From an uncultured Desulfovibrio sp. (lineage in GTDB: Bacteria > Desulfobacterota > Desulfovibrionia > Desulfovibrionales > Desulfovibrionaceae): a DNA stretch of 7,420 bases. The notes under the pieces were generated by a model. It ran no database searches. It worked only from the letters and a program-made list of their open reading frames with translations, and was not told the origin of the DNA. The position numbers and the translations under genes were made by a program. Positions 1 to 6,084 of this stretch are shown here, piece after piece; the first letter of the stretch is position 1, and each line of letters begins with the position of its first letter. The stretch spans positions 1-7,420 of the forward strand of contig CAMWTD010000109.1 of NCBI GenBank assembly GCA_947177085.1, written 5' to 3'.

Positions 1-281
1 TGCCCGTGCCGCAAGCCGCGGCCGCGTCGCCGCCGGCACCTGAAGCGGAGGAGGGCGCCCCTGGGGCGGCTCTGCTCTCCCCACCGGAAGCGCGCCTGCT
101 CCGCTGCCTGCTCGCCGGCGAGAGCACCGACTGGCTGCGGGAGGAGGGGCTTCTGCGCTCGGTGCTCGTCGATGCCATCAATGAAAAACTCTATGACGCC
201 TTCGGCGACACGGTGCTGGATGACGAAGGCCGGCCCGTGGCCGACTATGTTGCAGACCTCAAGGAGATGCTCGCCCGATGA
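1..281 (+). CDS. TerB-C domain protein, C-terminal end (partial)
   Basis: This is the 3' end of a gene that begins left of the window. The first complete codon in frame is at base 3, and the GTG at 6 is probably internal. About 20 Ala/Pro/Glu-rich linker residues come first. A compact segment follows, with the pattern LLRCLLAG...W, then VDAINEKLYDAFGDTVLDDEG and a final helix ending DLKEML. The 'D(A/S)INEKL-D-FGDTV' pattern near the C-terminus is what I know from TerB-C domains, which occur in large proteins that often also carry TerB-N. These domains were described in comparative-genomic work on Ter stress and DNA-processing systems. Their biochemical role is unclear, and no catalytic residue can be named here. 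The stop codon overlaps the start of the following ATPase gene, which implies co-translation and a shared function. The family call rests on motif recall, so it is moderately firm; the protein's N-terminal domains cannot be seen. Confidence 0.72.
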   Translation, partial: PVPQAAAASPPAPEAEEGAPGAALLSPPEARLLRCLLAGESTDWLREEGLLRSVLVDAINEKLYDAFGDTVLDDEGRPVADYVADLKEMLAR

Positions 282-1594
282 ATACTGTCCCCAGGCGCAT
301 CGCGCAAACCCTTGTCAATTCGCTGAAAGGCGGCGTCGTGCCCCGCGTGGGGCTGCCCTATGTGACCGTGGGCCGCAAGGAGGAGATAGAGGCCCTCTTG
401 CGCGACGTGGACATCATTGCCGAGGGCGGCGCCTCTTTTCGTTTTATTTCCGGCAAATACGGCAGCGGCAAGAGCTTCCTGCTCCAGACCATCCGCAACC
501 ATGTGCTTGCCAAAAATTTCGTGGTGCTGGATGCGGATCTCTCCCCGGAAAGGCGCTTGCAGGGCACGCGAGGCCAGGGCCTCGCCACCTACAAGGAACT
601 CATTGCCAACATGTCCACCAAGACGCGCCCAGAGGGCGGCGCGCTCTCGCTGGTGCTCGACCGCTGGATCAACAATGTGCAGCAGGAGACAGCCGCCGAG
701 GCTGGACTCGCCGTGACGGACCCGGCCGTGGCCCCGCTGGTGGAAAAAAAGATTGCCGCCATTATGTCCTCCCTCAAGGAAATGGTGCATGGCTTTGATT
801 TTGCGCGCCTCCTGACGCTCTATTATGAAGCCCATGTCACTGGCAACGATGAAACGAAGGCCCGGGTGCTCAAGTGGTTTCGCGGCGAATATGCCACAAG
901 GACGGAAGCCAGGCGCGACCTTGGCGTGAATATCATCATTACCGATGACGACTGGTATGACTATTTGAAGCTCTTTGCCTCATTCCTCAAGCAGGCCGGC
1001 TATGCGGGGATGCTCATCCTCATTGACGAGCTCGTGAATATCTTCAAGATTCCCAATGCGGTGACGCGGCAATACAACTACGAAAAGATCCTCACCATGT
1101 ATAACGACACCATGCAGGGCCGGGCCAGCCACATGGGCATCATCCTCTGCGCGACGCCGCAGGCGCTGGAAGACCCGCGCCGCGGCGTCTACAGCTATGA
1201 GGCCCTGCGCTCAAGACTTGCGGAAGGGCGCTTCGCCGGGGAGCACAAGGACCTGCTCTCCCCTGTCATCCGGCTTCAGGCCCTCACCCAGGAGGAAATG
1301 CTCGTCCTCGTGGAAAAGCTCGCCGACATCCACGCCCAGCTCTACGGCTATGAGCGGCGCATCGGGCAGGAGGACCTGGTGGCCTTCATAGAGATCGAAT
1401 ATGGCCGCGTGGGCGCGGACGAGCACATCACCCCGCGCGAGATCATCCGCGACTTCATCGAGGTGCTGGACATCCTTTACCAGAACCCCAAGATCAAGGT
1501 GCGCGAGCTTTTGGGGAGCGACGCCTTCACCTTCGCCAAAAATGCCATTGAGGAAGCCCCGACCGAGGGCCAGTTTGCCGAATTTGAGCTCTAG
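278..1594 (+). CDS. P-loop ATPase, DUF2791/BrxD-like
   Basis: A 438-residue cytoplasmic P-loop ATPase with no signal peptide or membrane segment. The Walker A motif GKYGSGKS is at residues 59-66 and Walker B LILIDE at 246-251. A sensor-like strand GIILCATPQ is at 287-295, followed by YEALRSRL at 307-314, which holds arginines that could serve as finger residues. The N-terminus (RRIAQTLVNSLKGGVVPR.G...VGR..E) is typical of the DUF2791 ('BREX system ATP-binding protein BrxD') family. BrxD is a component of type 2 BREX phage defence; its exact activity is not established. The ATG lies within the upstream stop (ATGA, 4-base overlap). An AAGGAG at 261-266, 11 bases upstream, supports this start. 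An Lhr-like helicase follows after 11 bases, the same pairing as brxD-brxHI. The substrate is probably DNA or a helicase-DNA complex, by inference. I am confident of an ATPase of this family and less confident that it works in BREX. Confidence 0.85.
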   Translation: MNTVPRRIAQTLVNSLKGGVVPRVGLPYVTVGRKEEIEALLRDVDIIAEGGASFRFISGKYGSGKSFLLQTIRNHVLAKNFVVLDADLSPERRLQGTRGQGLATYKELIANMSTKTRPEGGALSLVLDRWINNVQQETAAEAGLAVTDPAVAPLVEKKIAAIMSSLKEMVHGFDFARLLTLYYEAHVTGNDETKARVLKWFRGEYATRTEARRDLGVNIIITDDDWYDYLKLFASFLKQAGYAGMLILIDELVNIFKIPNAVTRQYNYEKILTMYNDTMQGRASHMGIILCATPQALEDPRRGVYSYEALRSRLAEGRFAGEHKDLLSPVIRLQALTQEEMLVLVEKLADIHAQLYGYERRIGQEDLVAFIEIEYGRVGADEHITPREIIRDFIEVLDILYQNPKIKVRELLGSDAFTFAKNAIEEAPTEGQFAEFEL

Positions 1595-1605
1595 GAGACG
1601 GCTCA

Positions 1606-3831
1606 ATGGGGATTTTTGAGCGCTATGCGCCCTTCGTTCAGGACTATATCTACCGCAACCGCTGGGAGAACCTGCGCGCCATCCAGGTGGCCGCCGCCAA
1701 CGCCATCTTCAATACCTACGACAATTTGCTGCTTTCCGCCTCCAGCGCCTCCGGCAAAACCGAGGCGGCCTTTTTCCCCATCATCACGCTTTTTGCCGAA
1801 AATCCGCCAACTTCCGTCGGCTGCGTCTATATCGGCCCGCTCAAGGCGCTCATCAACGACCAGTTCATGCGCCTGACGGATCTCTGCGACCAGGCGGGCA
1901 TCCCCGTCTGGCACTGGCATGGCGATGTGGCCCAGACGCACAAAAACCGGCTGATGAAACGCCCTTCGGGCATCCTCCAGATCACCCCGGAATCGCTTGA
2001 AGCGCTGCTCCTGCACAAACATTCCGCCATTCCGAAACTTTTTGGCGACCTGCGCTTTGTGGTCATCGACGAAATCCATTCCCTGTTGCGGGGGGATCGC
2101 GGCGGCCAGACCCTCTGTCTCATTGAGCGGCTCGGGCGTCTTGCGGGCGTCAACCCGCGGCGCATCGGGCTCTCCGCCACCATCGGCGAACCGGCGAGGA
2201 CGGGAGAGCTCTTATCCTCCGGCACGGGTAGGCGCACCATCATCCCCCAGCTTGACGCCAAGGGCGTCAAGTGGCGTTTGAGCATGGAGCATTTTTACAT
2301 CAAGGAGGAAAAGTCCGAGAGCGACGCAGCCGACATCGACGCCGTGCCCGTGCTGGAGGAAAAAACGGATACCGCCCCGGCCAATGCGGACCCGGGCCTC
2401 GGCTATATCTTCGAGCACACGGCCGGGAAAAAGTGCCTGGTCTTTTCCAATTCCCGCGAGGAATGCGAGGCCGTCACGACGACGTTGCGCCAATATTGCG
2501 AGCTCAGGAACGAGCCGGACCGCTTCCTCATCCATCACGGCAATCTTTCCTCGGCCTACAGGGAGACGGCGGAGGAGGTGATGAAGGACGACTCCCAGTG
2601 CATGACCACCGTCACCACCTCCACGCTGGAGCTCGGCATCGACATCGGCCGCCTGGAAAGGGCCTTCCAGATCGACGCCCCCTGGACGGTATCGTCCTTT
2701 CTGCAGCGCATGGGACGCACCGGCAGGCGCGAACTGCCCCCCGAAATGTGGTTCGTCATGCGCGAGGACGAGCCCGAGGCGCGGGCCTTGCTCCCCGCCA
2801 CCATCCCCTGGAAGCTCGTGCAGGGCATCGCGCTCGTCCAGCTCTACATGGAGGAGCGCTGGGTCGAGCCGCCAAGGCTGGACAGGCTGCCCTACAGCCT
2901 GCTCTATCACCAGACCATGGCAACGCTTGCCTCCAACGGCGAAATGGCCCCTAAAAACCTGGCGGAAAAGGTGCTCTCCCTCAGCTATTTTCACCGCGTG
3001 AGCCAGGAGGACTACAAGCTGCTCCTGCGGCATCTGCTCCAACACGAGCACCTGCAAAAAACCGAGCAGGGCGGCCTCATCATCGGGCTGAACGGCGAGA
3101 AAATCATCAATTCCTACAAGTTTTATGGCGTCTTCAAGGAAAATGAAGAGTATACCGTGCGTTGCGAGACCCAGGAACTGGGGACCATCGTCTCGCCGCC
3201 GCCCATTGGCGAAAAAGTCGCCATTGCCGGGCATGTGTGGACGGTGCTGGATGTGGACCACAAGCGGCATCTTGTGTATTGCGAGCAGGTGAAAGGCAAG
3301 ATTCCGGCATATTTCGGCCTGTGTGCCGGGGACCTGCACACGCGCATCGTGCAGCGGATGCGCGGCGTGCTGCAGGAAAGCCGCACCTATCCCTACCTGA
3401 TGAAGAACGCCGTGAAGCGGCTGGAGGCAGCGCGCATCGCCGCCCGAACAGGAGGCATGGACGTGAACCCGCTCATCAATCTTGGCGGGAATGTCTGGTG
3501 TCTCGCCCCGTGGCTCGGGACCTACCCCTTCATCACGCTGGAGAGGATACTGCGGCTGAAATGCGCGGAGAGCCTGGGCTTGCGTAACCTGGACACGGCC
3601 AGGCCCTTTTACATGCAATTCAACATGGATGCCGATGCGGAGGATTTCCATGCGGTGCTGAAGGCGGAGCTCGTCAAGCCCATTGAGCCGCTGGACCTTT
3701 TGTATCCCAACGAATTGCCGCTTTTTGACAAATACGATGAATTCCTGCCGCCAGACCTGGTGCGCAAGGGCTTTGCCTATGGCGTGCTGGACGTGGAGGA
3801 AGTGCGGAACACGGTCGCCCGTTGGGGATAG
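1606..3831 (+). CDS. Lhr-like superfamily II helicase (BrxHI-like)
   Basis: A 741-residue DEAD/DEAH-type helicase. RecA1 holds the Walker A region SSASGKTEAA (46-55), motif Ia GPLKALINDQ (77-86), TPESLE (127-132), the DEIH box (155-158) and SAT (190-192). An acidic, low-complexity linker (about 233-263) leads to RecA2. RecA2 holds LVFSNSREECE (278-288), HHGNLS (310-315), motif V TSTLELGIDIG (338-348) and motif VI QRMGRTGRR (367-375). The 'HHG.LS...R...E' and 'PW.V.SFLQRMGR.GRR' wording is characteristic of Lhr-family helicases. A winged-helix-like stretch (about 430-500) and a beta-rich, barrel-like stretch (about 505-570) follow, as in the Lhr core. The last 170 residues are family-specific. 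It should translocate on single-stranded nucleic acid using ATP. AGGAG at 1593-1597 overlaps the upstream stop, 8 bases before the ATG. It is co-transcribed with the BrxD-like ATPase, so the two probably act together. No nuclease domain is visible. Confidence 0.87.
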   Translation: MGIFERYAPFVQDYIYRNRWENLRAIQVAAANAIFNTYDNLLLSASSASGKTEAAFFPIITLFAENPPTSVGCVYIGPLKALINDQFMRLTDLCDQAGIPVWHWHGDVAQTHKNRLMKRPSGILQITPESLEALLLHKHSAIPKLFGDLRFVVIDEIHSLLRGDRGGQTLCLIERLGRLAGVNPRRIGLSATIGEPARTGELLSSGTGRRTIIPQLDAKGVKWRLSMEHFYIKEEKSESDAADIDAVPVLEEKTDTAPANADPGLGYIFEHTAGKKCLVFSNSREECEAVTTTLRQYCELRNEPDRFLIHHGNLSSAYRETAEEVMKDDSQCMTTVTTSTLELGIDIGRLERAFQIDAPWTVSSFLQRMGRTGRRELPPEMWFVMREDEPEARALLPATIPWKLVQGIALVQLYMEERWVEPPRLDRLPYSLLYHQTMATLASNGEMAPKNLAEKVLSLSYFHRVSQEDYKLLLRHLLQHEHLQKTEQGGLIIGLNGEKIINSYKFYGVFKENEEYTVRCETQELGTIVSPPPIGEKVAIAGHVWTVLDVDHKRHLVYCEQVKGKIPAYFGLCAGDLHTRIVQRMRGVLQESRTYPYLMKNAVKRLEAARIAARTGGMDVNPLINLGGNVWCLAPWLGTYPFITLERILRLKCAESLGLRNLDTARPFYMQFNMDADAEDFHAVLKAELVKPIEPLDLLYPNELPLFDKYDEFLPPDLVRKGFAYGVLDVEEVRNTVARWG

Positions 3832-3970
3832 GCGGCGGCGAGTGGGCGCGCTGAGCCCTGATGCGGCTGAAGCTGGGGAACCCGCGCGGCTAGGGCAGGG
3901 GGCATTTTATGCACAGGCCAGCCGGGAGGGCCTTTGCCCATGCAGGGAGAGCCCCCGACAACGTGGCCCG
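3832..3970. other. Convergent intergenic gap
   Basis: These 139 bases lie between the stop of the helicase gene and the stop of the minus-strand EIIA gene. I see no credible reading frame, tRNA or transposon end. Short inverted repeats are present: GCAT-TTT-ATGC at 3902-3912, and AGGCC (3915-3919) with GGCCT (3929-3933) around a 9-base loop. Neither is followed by a convincing T-run on either strand. A longer terminator-like structure begins at 3947 and is listed separately. This is the boundary between the accessory-looking block and the housekeeping block. Confidence 0.6.
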
Positions 3971-4002
3971 CTAGGCTTTTTCCTCCGGGCTCTCGCTTTT
4001 TT
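3947..4002 (+). terminator. Candidate rho-independent terminator of the helicase operon
   Basis: GAGAGCCC (3947-3954) and GGGCTCTC (3987-3994) form a perfect 8-bp stem. Six consecutive T residues follow at 3997-4002, two bases after the stem. The position, about 115 bases past the helicase stop, suits the plus-strand operon. The weak point is the 32-base loop, which is long for an intrinsic terminator. The right arm and T-run also lie inside the end of the minus-strand EIIA reading frame. Read on the minus strand the structure has no downstream T-run, so it would not serve EIIA. Confidence 0.35.
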
Positions 4003-4429
4003 CCCGGTTCCTGTTGCGCAGCATGTCGCCGGCCACCACGATGCCGCGGGTTCCCGCCTCCCCGGCCTGGCGCGCCAGCTCTTCCAGCGGCGTGTCGCGC
4101 GAGGTGCACACCTTGAGCAGCATGGGCATGTTGACGCCTGTCACCACCTCCACCTGATGATTGCCAAGGAGCGAGAGGGCGAGATTGGTGGGCGTGCCGC
4201 CGAACATGTCCGTGAGGATGATGACGCCCGCGCCCTTGTCCAGCCGTTGGGCGGCGTCTTCCAGGCGGCGCACGGTCTCGGAGACCTCATGCGCCGCGTC
4301 AACGCTGATGGAACTGCAATCGCTCACCGGGCCCAGGATAAATTCCGCCGTGCGCAGGATCGCCGAACCGTAGTCGCCGTGGGAAACGATGATGACGCCC
4401 ACCTGCGGGGCGGTGCTCTGCTCTTGCAT
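3971..4429 (-). CDS. PTS mannose-family EIIA component
   Basis: A 152-residue cytoplasmic EIIA of the mannose (PTS EIIA-Man) family. The N-terminal strand VGVIIVSHGDYG carries the predicted phosphorylated histidine H17, equivalent to His10 of E. coli ManX. IILTDMFGGTPTN carries D74, equivalent to ManX Asp67, which contacts the active histidine. The single domain occupies roughly residues 9-138 and ends in a charged tail rich in R, K and E. It would take phosphate from HPr and either pass it to a IIB component or act as a regulator. No IIB, IIC, IID or HPr gene follows in the window. In several proteobacteria a lone EIIA of this type sits beside rapZ and hprK/ptsH and is thought to be regulatory, which is the likelier role here. 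GGAGG at 4436-4440, 6 bases upstream of the ATG, supports the start. It is last in the visible operon, 32 bases after rapZ. Confidence 0.9.
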   Translation of the reverse strand: MQEQSTAPQVGVIIVSHGDYGSAILRTAEFILGPVSDCSSISVDAAHEVSETVRRLEDAAQRLDKGAGVIILTDMFGGTPTNLALSLLGNHQVEVVTGVNMPMLLKVCTSRDTPLEELARQAGEAGTRGIVVAGDMLRNRNREKSESPEEKA

Positions 4430-4443
4430 GTGCTGCCTCCATT

Positions 4444-4460
4444 GGCATCGGCCCGATGCC
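4444..4460 (-). promoter_or_regulatory. Intercistronic hairpin between rapZ and EIIA
   Basis: GGCATCG (4444-4450) and CGATGCC (4454-4460) form a perfect 7-bp stem with a 3-base loop. It lies just after the rapZ stop and three bases before the GGAGG ribosome binding site of the EIIA gene. No T-run follows on either strand, so it does not look like an intrinsic terminator. It could stabilise or mark the processed mRNA, or modulate translation of EIIA. The structure is seen directly; the function is inferred. Confidence 0.5.
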
Positions 4461-4461
4461 C

Positions 4462-5421
4462 TCAGCCGAGTTCAAGATGTCGGTGCTCCAGTATTACGGG
4501 GTAGCCCGCCTGTCTCACGGCCTGAGCCAGATACTCCGCCAGCGCCACGGAGCGGTGGCGTCCGCCCGTGCAGCCAAGCGCGACTGTGACGCGGTAACGG
4601 CCTTCGGCCTCCATGAGCGGGAGGAGAAAGAGCAGCAGGTCCAAGAGCTTCGCGGCATATTCCGTGGCTTGCGGCGAGGCGAAAACATAGTCCGCCACGG
4701 GCTTGTCCTTGCCGCTCAGGGAGCGCAGATCCTCCACGAAATAGGGATTGGGCAGGAAGCGCAGGTCAAAGACCATGTCCGCCTCGTGGGGGATGCCGTA
4801 CTTGAAGCCGAAGGACAGGATATTGACGCGCAAGGTGCGCCCGGCCCCAGTTTCGCGGTTCCACTGCTTCTGGATGGCGCGCCTCAGGTCATGGATGGAA
4901 AAGCTCGAGGTATCGAGCACAAGGTCCGCCATGTCGCGCAGGGGTTTCAGGCGCTCGCGCTCCGCATGGAGGGCCGCCTCAAGGCCCATGCCTTCCCGTT
5001 CCAGCGGGTGCGGCCGGCGGGTGGCCGCATAGCGGCGCATGAGCGTCTTGTCGTCCGCTTCCAGAAAAACGAGCTGCGGCCGGATGCCCATGCCGGAAAG
5101 CTCGTCCAGTGCGGCATTGAGCTCTTCCAGAAAATTACCCTGGCGAATATCCATGCCCAGGGCGATGCCCTTGAAGTGGCGCATGGATTCCCGCTGCATC
5201 ATGGCGGCCATTTCCGGCGCGAGGCTCGCGGGCAGGCCGTCCACGGCAAGATGGCGCAGGTCTTCAAAAACGCGGAGGGCGGTGCTCTTGCCAGCGCCGG
5301 ACAGGCCCGTCACTATGCTGACCCTGGGGGCCTCCGCATAGGGCAGGGAAGCGCCGGCCGGGGCGCTCGGGCGGGTGGCTCCCGTCGCGTCATCGGGGTG
5401 TGAGTGGGGCATGGCTGTCAT
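4462..5421 (-). CDS. rapZ: RapZ/YvcJ family P-loop nucleotide-binding protein
   Basis: A 319-residue member of the RapZ (YvcJ/YhbJ) family. Walker A GLSGAGKST is at residues 39-47, within VSIVTGLSGAGKSTALRVFED. The usual central features follow: AVDGLP, LVFLEADDKTLMRRYAATRRPHPL and VLDTSSFSIHDL. The conserved C-terminal half includes FGFKYGIP (about 204-211), ADMVFDLRFLPNPY and GCTGGRHRSV (283-292). In E. coli RapZ binds glucosamine-6-phosphate and delivers the small RNA GlmZ to RNase E, controlling amino-sugar synthesis; in Bacillus, YvcJ hydrolyses nucleotides. Whether the RNA-adaptor role holds here is unknown. The protein is about 30 residues longer than the usual 284-290. The extra is an Ala/Pro-rich N-terminus before Walker A. 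ATG codons exist at 5421 and 5412 and the ribosome binding site is poor (GGGGA-like), so the start is uncertain. It lies between hpf and the EIIA gene, a known PTS-linked position. Confidence 0.92.
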   Translation of the reverse strand: MTAMPHSHPDDATGATRPSAPAGASLPYAEAPRVSIVTGLSGAGKSTALRVFEDLRHLAVDGLPASLAPEMAAMMQRESMRHFKGIALGMDIRQGNFLEELNAALDELSGMGIRPQLVFLEADDKTLMRRYAATRRPHPLEREGMGLEAALHAERERLKPLRDMADLVLDTSSFSIHDLRRAIQKQWNRETGAGRTLRVNILSFGFKYGIPHEADMVFDLRFLPNPYFVEDLRSLSGKDKPVADYVFASPQATEYAAKLLDLLLFLLPLMEAEGRYRVTVALGCTGGRHRSVALAEYLAQAVRQAGYPVILEHRHLELG

Positions 5422-5431
5422 CCCCGCGTCC

Positions 5432-5461
5432 CCGGCCCGCGGGCGTGACGCCGCAGGCCGG
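5432..5461 (-). promoter_or_regulatory. GC-rich hairpin just upstream of the rapZ start
   Basis: CCGGCC (5432-5437) pairs with GGCCGG (5456-5461). After one C/A mismatch, GCGG (5439-5442) pairs with CCGC (5451-5454), giving about ten base pairs around an 8-base loop. In the minus-strand transcript the hairpin ends ten bases before the rapZ ATG at 5421. It would partly cover the G-rich bases that could act as the ribosome binding site. No T-run follows, so an intrinsic terminator is unlikely. A translational control element is possible but inferred. Confidence 0.45.
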
Positions 5462-5474
5462 TGGACAAAAGAGG

Positions 5475-6032
5475 CTAGAGAATCGGGTCGATCAGCGCAT
5501 AGCCGCTGGTGCGGCGGCGATAGATGACATTGACGCGCCCGTTTTCCGCATTGAGGAACACCAGAAATTCGCTGCCGATGGAATCGAGCTGCATCAGCGC
5601 CTCGTCGAGGTGCAGGGGCTTCGGCGCAAAGCGATCCGTGCCGACCACGGCGGCATCGTCCGCCACTTCGGCCACATCGGCATTTTCGGTGTCCAGGTTG
5701 TAGGTGAAGACGTCGATCTCCGCGTTGCGGGCCTTGCGCCGCTGCTCCTTGACGCGCGAGACCTTGCGCTTGATCTGCGATTCCACCTTGTCGGTCACGA
5801 GGTCGATGGCGGCATACATGTCCGGGGCCTGCTCCGTGGCGTTGATGTGCAGCCCCTCGCCGCTGACATTCACTTCGCAGCGATGACGGAACTTGTCCAC
5901 CGTGAGGATGACATTGACTTCAAGCCCGGCAGCCTTGCCGAAAAAACGCCCTAGCTTCTCCATGCGGCGGCGCGCGTATTTCTTGAGGTGGTCCGACGCC
6001 TCGAAATTCTTGAAGGCAAACGAGATGTTCAT
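5475..6032 (-). CDS. hpf: Long-form ribosome hibernation promoting factor
   Basis: A 185-residue long HPF. The N-terminal S30AE domain (about 1-100) binds the 30S decoding region. It begins MNISFAFKNFEASDHLKKYA and contains the basic helices KLGRFF and a SQIKRKVSRVKEQRRK stretch. A variable acidic linker (about 107-133) follows. The C-terminal dimerisation domain (about 134-185) shows KPLHLDEALMQLDSIGSEF, FLNAENGRVNVIYRRR and a YALIDP ending. Long forms of this kind dimerise 70S ribosomes into inactive 100S particles in stationary or stressed cells through this C-terminal domain. GGAGGA at 6037-6042 on the minus strand, 4 bases from the ATG, supports the start. It lies 52 bases after rpoN, a linkage common in proteobacteria, where short HPF is more usual. 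It lies 53 bases before rapZ with no ptsN between. The call is secure. Confidence 0.95.
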   Translation of the reverse strand: MNISFAFKNFEASDHLKKYARRRMEKLGRFFGKAAGLEVNVILTVDKFRHRCEVNVSGEGLHINATEQAPDMYAAIDLVTDKVESQIKRKVSRVKEQRRKARNAEIDVFTYNLDTENADVAEVADDAAVVGTDRFAPKPLHLDEALMQLDSIGSEFLVFLNAENGRVNVIYRRRTSGYALIDPIL

Positions 6033-6055
6033 GCTTCCTCCTCGACAGGCCCCGG

Positions 6056-6072
6056 GCGGCCATGCAGGCCGC
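6056..6072 (-). promoter_or_regulatory. Intercistronic hairpin between rpoN and hpf
   Basis: GCGGCC (6056-6061) and GGCCGC (6067-6072) form a perfect 6-bp all-GC stem with a 5-base loop, located 12 bases after the rpoN stop. No T-run follows on the minus strand. The hpf ribosome binding site begins about 13 bases downstream and is not covered. It may be an mRNA stability or processing element, or simply GC-rich chance. Confidence 0.35.
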
Positions 6073-6084
6073 GAAGCCGTGGTT

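Noticed and set aside
245..835. 196-codon minus-strand frame opposite the ATPase gene
   Set aside because: The Walker A region and the DUF2791 N-terminus on the plus strand account for this stretch; the antisense product matches nothing I know.
2212..3651. 479-codon open frame on the minus strand, opposite the helicase gene
   Set aside because: It is antisense to a helicase with all motifs in order. Its product has no recognisable domain and the composition expected of a GC-rich shadow frame.
1..3831. Calling the left block a complete BREX type 2 system
   Set aside because: Only BrxD-like and BrxHI-like genes are present. PglW, PglX, PglY and PglZ are not seen, and the neighbouring gene is a TerB-C protein.
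3902..3933. Short inverted repeats GCAT-TTT-ATGC and AGGCC/GGCCT as terminators
   Set aside because: The stems are only 4-5 bp and lack a proper T-run on either strand; they are no stronger than chance in this composition.
3683..4504. 273-codon plus-strand frame running from the helicase 3' end through the gap and across the EIIA gene
   Set aside because: It overlaps the helicase in another frame and the EIIA gene antisense. No ribosome binding site or domain supports it.
4456..5403. 315-codon open frame on the plus strand, opposite rapZ
   Set aside because: rapZ on the other strand is unmistakable. The plus-strand product lacks any family pattern and is explained by high GC at third codon positions.
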